The notes: generated by a model from the letters alone, not told the origin. Positions 1 through 6,832 are shown, counted from the first letter of the stretch. The stretch: 8,849 bases of DNA from Bacillota bacterium (GCA_028287415.1 JAQBPS010000521.1:1-8849), one strand, 5' to 3'. Made by a program: numbers and translations.

Positions 1-30
1 CGCCAGGAGGCTTCCTGGCGGGGCTTTCGA
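1..30 (+). terminator. Hairpin, probable terminator of an upstream gene
   Basis: A perfect 8-bp stem with a 4-nt loop (arms at 1-8 and 13-20) is followed by GGGCTTTCG. The T-run is short, so this is a weak intrinsic terminator by E. coli standards, but hairpins without a long U-tract are common at actinobacterial gene ends. The gene it would serve lies outside the window, on the left. The hairpin could extend further left; only the part inside the window can be judged. Confidence 0.5.
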
Positions 31-415
31 TGCTTGCGTACCGGTGTGCAGGTCGCCTCTCGGCGAAAGGCTCAACGCGGCTCCAGCCGAACGGTAATCC
101 GCGAAGGCAATAGATGAGGCCCGGGGACACTGGACACACCGGCCACGAGATGTATAACCATCGACGGACGGCCGTTGTTCCCTGCCTGGTCCCCGCTCCG
201 GGTTCGTCCAGTTTTTGACCAGCCTGGAGGTAGTGCCATGTCAGGGCGCCTACCCCGGCCCGGAATCCAGTGCCCGTCGCCTCGAAACCTTGGACAGAAC
301 TGTTGCGTCCCGAGCAAGCTGCACACGCTCCGCTTTTACCGCGAGTCCGTAAACCTGGTCCTTCAGCCCAGAGCGTCGATACCGTCACGACTGATTCTTA
401 CCTCGAGGAGGTTCC
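21..415. other. Gene-free leader region
   Basis: About 395 bases without a convincing gene. Open frames exist on both strands (72-326 minus, 175-648 plus), but neither has a good start context or recognisable protein features, and the plus frame runs through the small gene at 416-595 in another phase. What can be seen is a promoter-like pair at 131-158 and the strong SD at 405-411 belonging to the next gene. A SD-like GGAGG near 226-230 precedes an ATG at 238, but that frame holds nothing recognisable. Confidence 0.5.
131..158 (+). promoter_or_regulatory. Candidate sigma-70-type promoter
   Basis: TGGACA at 131-136 and TATAAC at 153-158 are separated by 16 nt, each one mismatch from TTGACA and TATAAT. 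The predicted start point is near 165. Such a promoter would read toward the small membrane protein at 416 and the propeller gene at 780, with a leader of about 250 nt. The match is good for a GC-rich genome, but it is unsupported by any other signal. Confidence 0.35.
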
Positions 416-595
416 ATGACGCCGGGAGGAGAGGGCTGCTGTACGTGCGGTCGGAGGAGACGACGCCGGATCACATTCGTCATCGCCTTGATCATCGGGC
501 TGGTGGCGGTGATCGAACCGACGAAGCTCGGGCACGGCAAGTGGCCTACAGGCAGCTCTTCGGTCAGCGACTGTTCAGGGCGTACGAATCCTTAG
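416..595 (+). CDS. Small single-TM membrane protein (59 aa), possible truncated paralogue of the next gene
   Basis: ATG at 416 is preceded by GAGGAGG (405-411) with a short 4-nt spacer. The frame encodes 59 residues: a cysteine-bearing start (C8, C9, C11), six arginines at 13-18, a hydrophobic helix at about 19-33, then a Gly/Ser-rich polar tail to a TAG at 593. This predicts one membrane helix with the arginines inside and the tail outside. No family is recognised. The layout resembles the N-terminus of the propeller protein encoded at 780: both begin MT, carry an RRR-I stretch, a similar helix ending in E/Q-P, then G-W and an S-D-S-G-like segment. It may be a degenerate or truncated tandem copy, or a genuine small partner. 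The strong SD favours expression; the lack of a known family keeps confidence moderate. Confidence 0.5.
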   Translation: MTPGGEGCCTCGRRRRRRITFVIALIIGLVAVIEPTKLGHGKWPTGSSSVSDCSGRTNP

Positions 596-779
596 TCGCG
601 TGGCACAGGTCTGAGGTCCGGAACCACCGGTTCGCGGACCAACGTTAGCCGGGCCGCCGAGGACTCACATCCGCACGCCGACAGGCCCACTCCGGTTGTA
701 CCGAACTTCGATAGAACGACTCCCGTAACAAGAACGTCGAAGTCCCCAGCATTGCCCCTCCCGCTGCTTGGAGGCACCG

Positions 780-2138
780 ATGACCAATCCCCCGCGACCC
801 GGGCGACCGCCGTGGCCTGTCCGCCGGCGGATCGCGGTGATAATCGCAGCGCTGGTCGCGATCGCGTACGTAGTCCAGCCACAGGACGGGGGCTGGTCCG
901 GTGTCTACAGCGACTCCTTCAAGAGCGGCATGCGGGGTCCATACGGTCACTTCCCTCCACCGCTCGCCAGCGAACCACCGTTGAGATCGATGCGTTTGGT
1001 CGGCACGGCTCCGGATGATCCGGTGGTCTACGGCGGAGTGCGTTTGGAGTCGGGGCTTCAGTCCTCGGATGTGCGCGCTATCAACATCCGTAGGGGTGAG
1101 ACCTACTGGTGGTACCACCAGCCGGACAAGTTCCTGGAAGATCTTGAAGTCGACCGGGCGAGCGGGGACGTGTTCCTGACGTGGGAGGAGCGAGAGACCC
1201 ATACGCTGGATAGCTTCGACCGGATCAACATCCGTACGGGGAAGGTGCACTGGCGCCATAACATCAGGCGTTCGGTCGACCGAGCCGGCGGCGAGGAAGA
1301 GGACGATCCGGTCGTCGGCGGCTTGTCCTCCGGCGGGAGCACGGTTGCGTTCCTCACCTTCCATCACGCGTTCGGGTTCAGCCGGGCCGATGGCAGTCAG
1401 CGCTGGGCCCTCCGCCAGCCGAAAGACTGTTCGTGGTACCTGGATCCGAGGGTCATGGAGACGGTGGCGGGAACACTGATCCTGCCCCAGGAGTGCGTGG
1501 AGAAGAACAGACAGATCGGCTACCTGGTCGCTATCGACATAGCTACCGGGGTTCAGCGTTGGCGTACCAGCTACAGAGGTCGAGGTGGAACCCCATCTTC
1601 ACCCTGGAGCGCCTCGGAGCTACGGCCATACGTAGGCGGACAGATAATGTTGTCCAGGAGCCCTTATTTGCCCTCGCTTGTGATTGACGCGGCCACCGGC
1701 CGGATCGCGGCACGGCTACCGGGCTTCGATACACCTAGCGCTGACCTCAGCGACGGAATCCTGGTCAGCAGATGCTACACAAACGAAAAAGCTCCCGGCT
1801 GGTGCGGATTCGCGGCCAATACCGGCAGGCTTCTATGGACTCAGCCTGTACCGGAGTCGTTCACAACAGGTTATGGAGTCCTGAACAGTCACGGCAGGGC
1901 ATATGTCCTCTTGGACCAAGAAGAGTCGGAGACATCCGCACGTCAAGCACACGAGTTGGGTGTCCTGGATCTGCACACCGGCCAGTGGATTGCGCGCTTC
2001 CCGTTGCCGCCGCACAGGGGGTTCGATGGCCGGACACTTGATCGGGACCGCCCCACGCTCATGCGCATCCGCGACGGCATCATCATCCTTCACCATGAGC
2101 AAGGCCCCTTCAGCCTCCTTGCGGAACCGGGCTCCTGA
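780..2138 (+). CDS. Membrane-anchored PQQ-like beta-propeller protein
   Basis: The product has 452 residues. ATG at 780 has GGAGG (770-774) 5 nt upstream, preferred over the TTG at 768. After a Pro/Arg-rich start with RRR at 15-17 comes one hydrophobic segment (about 18-33), predicting an N-in, C-out signal anchor. The outside part has seven copies of the short motif of PQQ-like (BamB/quinoprotein-type) blades, a hydrophobic strand then D/R-x-x-x-G-x-x-x-W: near residues 100-112, 148-160, 199-211, 251-263, 301-313, 344-355 and 395-407. Seven repeats suggest a closed propeller of about 350 residues. No catalytic residues or cofactor sites are evident, so a binding or scaffolding role at the cell surface is more likely than dehydrogenase activity. 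The lipoprotein gene follows after 110 nt and may be co-transcribed. Specific function is unknown. Confidence 0.85.
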   Translation: MTNPPRPGRPPWPVRRRIAVIIAALVAIAYVVQPQDGGWSGVYSDSFKSGMRGPYGHFPPPLASEPPLRSMRLVGTAPDDPVVYGGVRLESGLQSSDVRAINIRRGETYWWYHQPDKFLEDLEVDRASGDVFLTWEERETHTLDSFDRINIRTGKVHWRHNIRRSVDRAGGEEEDDPVVGGLSSGGSTVAFLTFHHAFGFSRADGSQRWALRQPKDCSWYLDPRVMETVAGTLILPQECVEKNRQIGYLVAIDIATGVQRWRTSYRGRGGTPSSPWSASELRPYVGGQIMLSRSPYLPSLVIDAATGRIAARLPGFDTPSADLSDGILVSRCYTNEKAPGWCGFAANTGRLLWTQPVPESFTTGYGVLNSHGRAYVLLDQEESETSARQAHELGVLDLHTGQWIARFPLPPHRGFDGRTLDRDRPTLMRIRDGIIILHHEQGPFSLLAEPGS

Positions 2139-2248
2139 GGTGCCGTATCCGGCCAGCCGGTGGTGCCATGCTGCTCCGCTTCCATGGTCACCGCAGCCTC
2201 AGCTGACTACGGTTCCGAAGCCGGGGGGTTCCTGCCATCATCGAACCC

Positions 2249-3358
2249 GTGCGATTCAACAGGGTCATAGCCGCTGGAGCGATGCTCGGGACACTGGTCG
2301 CTTGTTCCCCAGGTCCGGAGGGCAAGGGCACTCCAGCCTTGCCGGTTAACCCCACACCGACGAAGCCCGGCGAGGTGGTTGTACTGGCGGGTGACGGCCA
2401 GGAGTCGAACCAGCCTGAAGATGGCGCCTACGCCGTACGGACCTCCATCACTCCGGTCGGAGGTATCGCGGCAGGTCACGACGGCTCGGTTTACTTCGGA
2501 GTCAAGTACGGGGACTCCGCCCGCGTCGCCCGCGTAGCACCGGACGGCCGACTACATCTGCTCGATCCCCACCTGAAGGTCCACGACGACTCTAGTTTTC
2601 GAATGTACAGCACAAAAATGGTCGTCAGCAAGACGGACCTCTGGCTGTTCAGTAGCGACAACAAGGGATCTTTGCAGAAGATCCCATTGCATCAGAGCGC
2701 CGCACCCCGATATATGTTTGGATCCACGACAGACAGCCATGTTGTTTTCATAAATGACAAGGGACACGAGTTTCCCGCCAATCGACAACGAGAGCTCAAC
2801 AAGAGCTGGAGGGCAAGCACTTTCGGGCTAGGGCCAAATAACCAGCCTATTGTCGCCACAGAGTCCGGCGACCTGTATGAACTAATCGGCGAGAACAAAC
2901 TGCGGCCATGGAACCCTGTCGGCTACCAGGCAGTTCTTGGCAGAGTCCGCCAACGGGGTGGAGAGCTAACACCTCTTTATCCAGGAGCGGTAATTAGCGA
3001 TGAGACAGAAAACGTTTACATAGTGGGCAACAGCACTATCCTCATACCACGCAACGGTCCAGCCACGAGCATCGGCAAGGGGTTTCCGGGTGCAGATCCA
3101 AGCTGGTCGGGAGGTGTGGCGCTGGCGAAAGAAAGGCTGCTGCTCACCAGGTCCGTCAACTACGATGGAATCTTGCTCGTTCTTAACGGGGACGATAGCG
3201 AAAGGCAGATTTCCCTAGGGTCAGGAAAAGAGTGCATCGAGGGAGGCGATCGCACAAGCCTGAACAACGGCGGCCTCTATGGCCTGACGCGTCGCCCCGA
3301 TGGAACGCTTATCACAACGGCCTGTAACCATGTGTTCGGATTCCGCCCGATGGAATGA
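2249..3358 (+). CDS. Lipoprotein with NHL-like beta-propeller
   Basis: The product has 369 residues from a GTG at 2249. The start is chosen because it yields a compact lipoprotein signal: R2 and R5, a hydrophobic core at about 6-18, and lipobox L16-V17-A18-C19. The SD is poor (a G-run at 2223-2228, about 20 nt away). A Pro/Thr-rich linker (20-40) leads to a segment typical of NHL propellers: LAGDG at 46-50, GGIAAGHDGSVYFG at 71-84 and VARVAPDGRL at 93-102. A similar PDG turn recurs near 345-354. The protein is predicted to be lipid-anchored on the outer face of the membrane. It lies 110 nt after the PQQ-like propeller gene on the same strand and its stop is 2 nt from the stop of the convergent WXG-like gene. 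GC drops beyond about 2580 (29 of 60 G/C in 2581-2640), suggesting a composite origin. The ligand is unknown. Confidence 0.8.
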   Translation: MRFNRVIAAGAMLGTLVACSPGPEGKGTPALPVNPTPTKPGEVVVLAGDGQESNQPEDGAYAVRTSITPVGGIAAGHDGSVYFGVKYGDSARVARVAPDGRLHLLDPHLKVHDDSSFRMYSTKMVVSKTDLWLFSSDNKGSLQKIPLHQSAAPRYMFGSTTDSHVVFINDKGHEFPANRQRELNKSWRASTFGLGPNNQPIVATESGDLYELIGENKLRPWNPVGYQAVLGRVRQRGGELTPLYPGAVISDETENVYIVGNSTILIPRNGPATSIGKGFPGADPSWSGGVALAKERLLLTRSVNYDGILLVLNGDDSERQISLGSGKECIEGGDRTSLNNGGLYGLTRRPDGTLITTACNHVFGFRPME

Positions 3359-3360
3359 TA

Positions 3361-5919
3361 CTACTGGCCGGCCGTGCCGGACTTAGCGTTCTCCCCAAGT
3401 TTCATTGCATCCTGATATGCACGTTGCCCTTCACCAATGAATTGAGACCCCTTGGGATAGTTAAATACGATTTTTCTATGGCCTTCAATATCCATGGCTT
3501 CCCGCATCCTCACTCCATGCTCTTCAGCCCACTTGATAACCAACTCCCACTCTTCCGCACTGACACCTCCCCGCAGCCTCCCTTGATCATCAAGAATCCG
3601 GTCAATGGCAACTGACCCGCCACTGGACGTCAGGGTCTTTGCGTCTTTACCATCCGCTTTGTATATAGCCAAGGCGATACCCAGAGGGACAGCATTAGAG
3701 CCGTCCAAACCTAGCTTTTTAGCGCGCTCCTGGGCTTTAGCCAAGTCCTTAGACTTCATCTTCTTGAATAGATAGTCCGTTCCAAGATCCCAGGCAAACT
3801 GCACGCCTGTCACCTTGGAGGCGGCACTGATTACAGGAATGCGGCCTGCGAATTCATCTACTGTGTCGCGGCTCATCTCCAATAGCGCGATACTTTTATC
3901 CTTCGCATCTTGGCGCTCCTTTCCCTCCGCGATCAGTTGGGCCTGCAAGACCCTCGTAAGATCTCCTCGAAGTTGACCCGCTGCCACCGCAGCCTTCTTA
4001 AGGTTCTCAGCGTCTCCCTGCTCGATTGCATGGGTGATCCGTTGATAGCTGAACAACTCTGTCGCCAGGGCAAGTTCTTGCCGCATTGATTCGTCAGACA
4101 CGAAGTAGCTCAGGACATTCTCAGCTGTCACTTGATCGAGTGGCCAGTTCCATTGGCCCGTCGCCCACTCGGTGCTTGGTATCGTCGTGTCCGTTGTCCG
4201 ACCTCGGTCATCCATCGCAAAGCTAGGTATGTGGGCCTTGGTCATGCGAAACAAAGCCAGCTTGGTTGAAGCTTGAAGATCGATATTCCAGGTAGGCCAT
4301 CCCGTACCGTCTCCGATATTCAAAGTGGCATGGGCGTTGTTCTGCCGGAGGAAAGTACTGATCTGCTTCTGCCCGCTCTGTTGCCACCAGCTCACGGATT
4401 TCAACAATTCGTGCGCTATACGTGCTGATTCTCTTCCGGCAGTACCATGCCGCTCTGCCTGAGTCGCTAGCTTGATCACGCCGGCTGCCGTGGCACCCTG
4501 ATCGATCCAATCCGGAGCAACGAGGAGAGAAGCATAGGTGTCGCCAGGCATTCTGGAAAGGCCTAGGGGCGGCTGCTGGTTCTTATCCACCTTCTTCAGA
4601 GACTCCGGGAGCGGAGCCAACGCAAGCTCACGGGCCGCTGCGTCATCTTTCTGAGAGTTGATCTTTTCGAGGATATTTACGGCGGGGTCCATCTGGAGCA
4701 GGAGGATCTTGTCACTGTCGGAGACACCGAAGCCAGTGTGATGGACGTTGCCCCACAGGCCGAAGTCTTCCTTCTTGGTAAAGCCCCAGTCCTCGAACCA
4801 ATAGCGACCGTTGGTCCGGTTGTCTCCGCCGTCGTTGTGCTGAGTGTCGCTGTCGCCAGAGTCCGGCCATCTTAACTTGTAGGACGGGTACTGGAGCCTC
4901 CAGCGCAACGCTGCCTGACCAAGCTGAGCCAGCAGATGCGAGTCCCATCTTCCCTCGCCGAATTTGACCAGGAGAGCCTGACCTGGCATGTCCGAGCCGT
5001 ACTTCCCGAAAGCCCGCTCGGTCAGCGGCAGGCGTTTGTCGTCCTCGGTCTGAGGATTGGGGTGCTCCTTCCGCTCCAATCGCGACAGGGCGGACAAGGC
5101 GGTCCCGAAGTCGCCGAGCACCCTGTTGTCGGTGTCATCCAGAACGGTTTTTCCGTCCTTGTGCTTACTGTGCAGGGTGTAGGCCAGCTTGCCTACAGAG
5201 CCCGGAGCGACATTGCCGAAGAAGGCTTTGAGATAGGCCTTGTTGCGGCTGTTCTCCCGCAGAGTCGCTCCGATGTCGGCCAGGAGCTCGCGGGACTCCT
5301 CGTTGGGATTCTCCAGTTGACTGTTGTACAACTGCGCCTGCAAGCGTCCGAGCGTCTCCATCTCCGCGCTGCCGAACTTCTCGGGGACACCGACCATCTG
5401 ACTGTTCCCGCGCTGCAGAAAACTCAGATTTGCCTGGTCACTGGCGTATGCGTACCTGATCCGCATCTGCATCGGGCCGGCTTGCTCGTGGCACCAGGCA
5501 GCGGTGCGTTTGCACTGTGCCGTGTCCGGCTCGTGTGGGCCGGCTTCGGACAGCAGGGCCTGTATCCGTTGGCCGTGCCGGGGCAGGGCGTCCGCGGCGC
5601 GGCGTAGTGCGGCCTCCAAGCGCTGAAGTCCCCGAGGAGACACGGACGAGATCCCGTTGGAGGGCGCTGGCGCGACCCGGGGCATGGCCGGCACGTCGAT
5701 GACCATGGGGAGCTTGTTGAGCGCCGCCACAGCCTTCATGACCTGCGTCATCATCTGTCCCAGGGACCGGTTGTGGCCCTGCAGGTCGACGGTGAAGTTG
5801 CCCGCCGAGCCTCCCTGCCAGACCTGTGGCCCCATGAGCCTCGTGACCTCGCCCATGCGGGCGGCGATCCCGTTCAGCTCGGCGTTCACCGCCTGGACGT
5901 CGACTTTGGCACCGGCCAT
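3361..5919 (-). CDS. WXG100-like/DUF6571-type large protein (852 aa)
   Basis: ATG at 5919 is chosen over upstream frame because GGAAGGGG (5937-5930) lies 10 nt before it and the protein then starts with a clean WXG-type helix. Residues about 5-72 form a WXG100-like helical hairpin with W34-Q35-G36 at the turn, the hallmark of ESX/type VII substrates and related proteins. A Pro-rich linker (71-96) and a helical region (about 98-165) follow. The rest is a long body with stretches such as LLADIGATLRENSRN and LLVAPDWIDQGATAAGV that recall the large DUF6571-type proteins of Streptomyces (recalled pattern, not searched). The last 250 residues are rich in charged helix. No transmembrane segment or toxin active site is recognised. 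It is probably monocistronic. The 5' third is GC-rich and the 3' half GC-poor. One TTA codon, Leu349, could make translation depend on bldA tRNA. An immunity gene is not evident next to its C-terminus. Confidence 0.8.
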   Translation of the reverse strand: MAGAKVDVQAVNAELNGIAARMGEVTRLMGPQVWQGGSAGNFTVDLQGHNRSLGQMMTQVMKAVAALNKLPMVIDVPAMPRVAPAPSNGISSVSPRGLQRLEAALRRAADALPRHGQRIQALLSEAGPHEPDTAQCKRTAAWCHEQAGPMQMRIRYAYASDQANLSFLQRGNSQMVGVPEKFGSAEMETLGRLQAQLYNSQLENPNEESRELLADIGATLRENSRNKAYLKAFFGNVAPGSVGKLAYTLHSKHKDGKTVLDDTDNRVLGDFGTALSALSRLERKEHPNPQTEDDKRLPLTERAFGKYGSDMPGQALLVKFGEGRWDSHLLAQLGQAALRWRLQYPSYKLRWPDSGDSDTQHNDGGDNRTNGRYWFEDWGFTKKEDFGLWGNVHHTGFGVSDSDKILLLQMDPAVNILEKINSQKDDAAARELALAPLPESLKKVDKNQQPPLGLSRMPGDTYASLLVAPDWIDQGATAAGVIKLATQAERHGTAGRESARIAHELLKSVSWWQQSGQKQISTFLRQNNAHATLNIGDGTGWPTWNIDLQASTKLALFRMTKAHIPSFAMDDRGRTTDTTIPSTEWATGQWNWPLDQVTAENVLSYFVSDESMRQELALATELFSYQRITHAIEQGDAENLKKAAVAAGQLRGDLTRVLQAQLIAEGKERQDAKDKSIALLEMSRDTVDEFAGRIPVISAASKVTGVQFAWDLGTDYLFKKMKSKDLAKAQERAKKLGLDGSNAVPLGIALAIYKADGKDAKTLTSSGGSVAIDRILDDQGRLRGGVSAEEWELVIKWAEEHGVRMREAMDIEGHRKIVFNYPKGSQFIGEGQRAYQDAMKLGENAKSGTAGQ

Positions 5920-5950
5920 GCGTGGTACGCCCCTTCCACCCGTCCGACCA

Positions 5951-5979
5951 GAGGTAGCGCATGGGGGACACAGCGTCAA
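5951..5979 (-). promoter_or_regulatory. Promoter of the WXG-like gene
   Basis: Read on the minus strand, TTGACG (5979-5974) and TACCTC (5956-5951) are separated by 17 nt. The predicted start point is near 5944, giving a leader of about 25 nt that contains the SD GGAAGGGG before ATG 5919. The -35 is 5 of 6 to TTGACA. The -10 has the conserved TA but lacks the final T. Correct spacing and distance to a good SD are the main support. Confidence 0.5.
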
Positions 5980-6059
5980 CGGCGCCTGCAAACCCTCGGA
6001 TCGCCTCGTAACGAACAGCGTGGAGATGAGACGGACATACCGCACCATAGGTTCCCGAG

Positions 6060-6118
6060 CGAAGTACTTCGGCTAAGACCAGATCAACAAGTGCCTGCGA
6101 AGGTCACTTGCGAGTCAC
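6060..6118. promoter_or_regulatory. Palindrome and repeat cluster, possible operator
   Basis: A perfect 12-nt palindrome, CGAAGTACTTCG, lies at 6060-6071. Just beyond it are an inverted pair CAAGTG (6088-6093) and CACTTG (6105-6110), and an imperfect direct repeat, TGCGAAGGTCAC (6096-6107) and TGCGAGTCAC (6109-6118). The cluster sits about 80 nt upstream of the WXG-like gene's -35 and in front of the broken oxidase gene. It could bind a dimeric regulator of either, but no regulator gene is in the window. Confidence 0.3.
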
Positions 6119-6245
6119 GCAGCCCCTGCAATGCGGACATGACCGTATTAGTCCGGATTCATCGCAGTAGACTGGCGAACGCCGAAGAGCTCGTATCGAC
6201 AGTCGTGGAGGCAGAGAAACCGACCGCACATCGGGGGAGCATGCG

Positions 6246-6448
6246 GTGGGACTCACGAGAAGAGAATTCACGCGACTCGCCGCGGCGGCGGAATAGGGGC
6301 CGCGGGATTCACGAAGTCCACGAAAGCCCGCGCCACGGCCGTACGGCTGGAAAAGTACGTCGACCCACTCCCCTCGATCCCCGTGGCCGCACCGCGCAAG
6401 TCCGTCTACACCACAAACATGCGGGCCGAAGCGCCACGTGACCGTTAG
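6246..6448 (+). pseudogene. N-terminal remnant of a Tat-exported multicopper oxidase
   Basis: From a GTG at 6246, with GGGGGAG about 6 nt upstream, the frame reads VGLTRREFTRLAAAA, a twin-arginine signal start, then meets TAG at 6294. Shifting frame at about 6290 (loss of one G from a G-run explains it) restores a continuous reading: GIGAAGFTKSTKARATAVRL, then LEKYVDPLPSIPVAAPRKSV and YTTNMRAEAPRDR before a TAG at 6446. The LEKYVDPLP segment and the following Y-x-x-x-M strand match the mature N-terminus of CotA/bilirubin-oxidase/phenoxazinone-synthase-type multicopper oxidases. None of the copper-binding HxH motifs exist downstream, so at least 400 residues are missing and the gene is dead. 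A lone TAGACT (6168-6173) could be its old -10. Family assignment is from recalled motif similarity; truncation is directly visible. Confidence 0.6.
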
Positions 6449-6525
6449 GGAGGGCAGCGGGAGCCACCGAGTCAGGGTGGTCGAGGATCCGGTCACTCCC
6501 TGCGGGGACGCACTCGGGGGGACGG

Positions 6526-6657
6526 CGCATCGACGCCGGCAGCATCGTGGCCGCTTGCCCCGAGGAGCTACAGGAGCTGTACGGCAAGGGCGAGGACCTG
6601 CTGACCTACTTCCAACGGGAGATCGCGCCGCTGCCCCCGCCGAACGCCGGCGGCTGA
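6526..6657 (+). pseudogene. Orphan C-terminal gene fragment
   Basis: A frame with strong third-position GC bias runs to a TGA at 6655-6657. It reads RIDAGSIVAACPEELQELYG, then KGEDLLTYFQREIAPLPPPN and AGG, a charged amphipathic helix ending in a Pro-rich tail that looks like a genuine protein end. No start codon with a ribosome binding site precedes it, and the sequence upstream (6449-6525) does not look like the same protein. It is therefore probably the tail of a gene whose front is lost, possibly by the same event that cut off the oxidase. I do not recognise the family. Confidence 0.4.
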
Positions 6658-6673
6658 GACAAGGAGCGGAACC

Positions 6674-6832
6674 GTGCCGCGAAGGCTCCCGGCGTGTCTG
6701 GTGGAGCACCTCGTCGCCGGTGAGCCCGCATCCCGTCGGTCCGTAAAATGCCCGGCATGTCCGAAGCCGGCGCTGCCTCCATGCACCCAATCGAGATTCA
6801 GCTGTTGCCCGTCGCCGCAAGCGCGGACGTGA
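6674..6832 (+). CDS. Short SD-preceded ORF overlapping the acetyltransferase start (52 aa, doubtful)
   Basis: AAGGAG (6661-6666) stands 7 nt before a GTG at 6674, an excellent start context 16 nt after the stop of the preceding fragment. The frame gives 52 residues, beginning VPRRLPACLVEHLVAGEPAS, and ends at a TGA at 6830, overlapping the acetyltransferase by 76 nt in another frame. The first 22 or so codons look coding; the remainder is the out-of-frame shadow of the acetyltransferase. The likeliest reading is that this was the start of a second gene in the operon of the fragment at 6526-6657, cut off at the acetyltransferase promoter. A real small protein is less likely. Confidence 0.25.
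   Translation: MPRRLPACLVEHLVAGEPASRRSVKCPACPKPALPPCTQSRFSCCPSPQART
6720..6749 (+). promoter_or_regulatory. Leaderless-type promoter of the acetyltransferase
   Basis: TAAAAT at 6744-6749 is an excellent -10, and 18 nt upstream GTGAGC (6720-6725) matches TTGACC at four of six positions. Seven nucleotides separate the -10 from the ATG at 6757, so transcription should begin at or next to that ATG. The absence of any SD before the gene agrees with a leaderless mRNA, a common arrangement in actinobacteria. Confidence 0.5.

Noticed and set aside
215..243. TTGACC (215-220) as a -35 element
   Set aside because: No TANNNT hexamer lies 16-19 nt downstream, so it does not form a convincing promoter.
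175..648. 157-codon plus-strand open frame in the leader region
   Set aside because: No SD, Arg-rich low-complexity product, and it overlaps the small TM gene, which has a strong SD in a different frame.
645..1367. 240-codon minus-strand open frame
   Set aside because: Antisense to the PQQ-like propeller gene; no family features and no ribosome binding site.
2398..2416. Resemblance to a tRNA T-arm (GGAGTCGAACC)
   Set aside because: No acceptor, D or anticodon arm can be paired around it, and it lies within the coding sequence of the lipoprotein.
4936..5607. 223-codon plus-strand open frame
   Set aside because: It lies wholly inside the WXG-like gene on the opposite strand, has no SD, and its Leu/Val/Gly-rich composition is the usual antisense shadow of a GC-rich gene.
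6104..6820. 238-codon minus-strand open frame across the decayed region
   Set aside because: Arg/Ser/Pro-rich with no domain, no good start signal, and it overlaps the acetyltransferase start and the recognisable oxidase remnant on the other strand.
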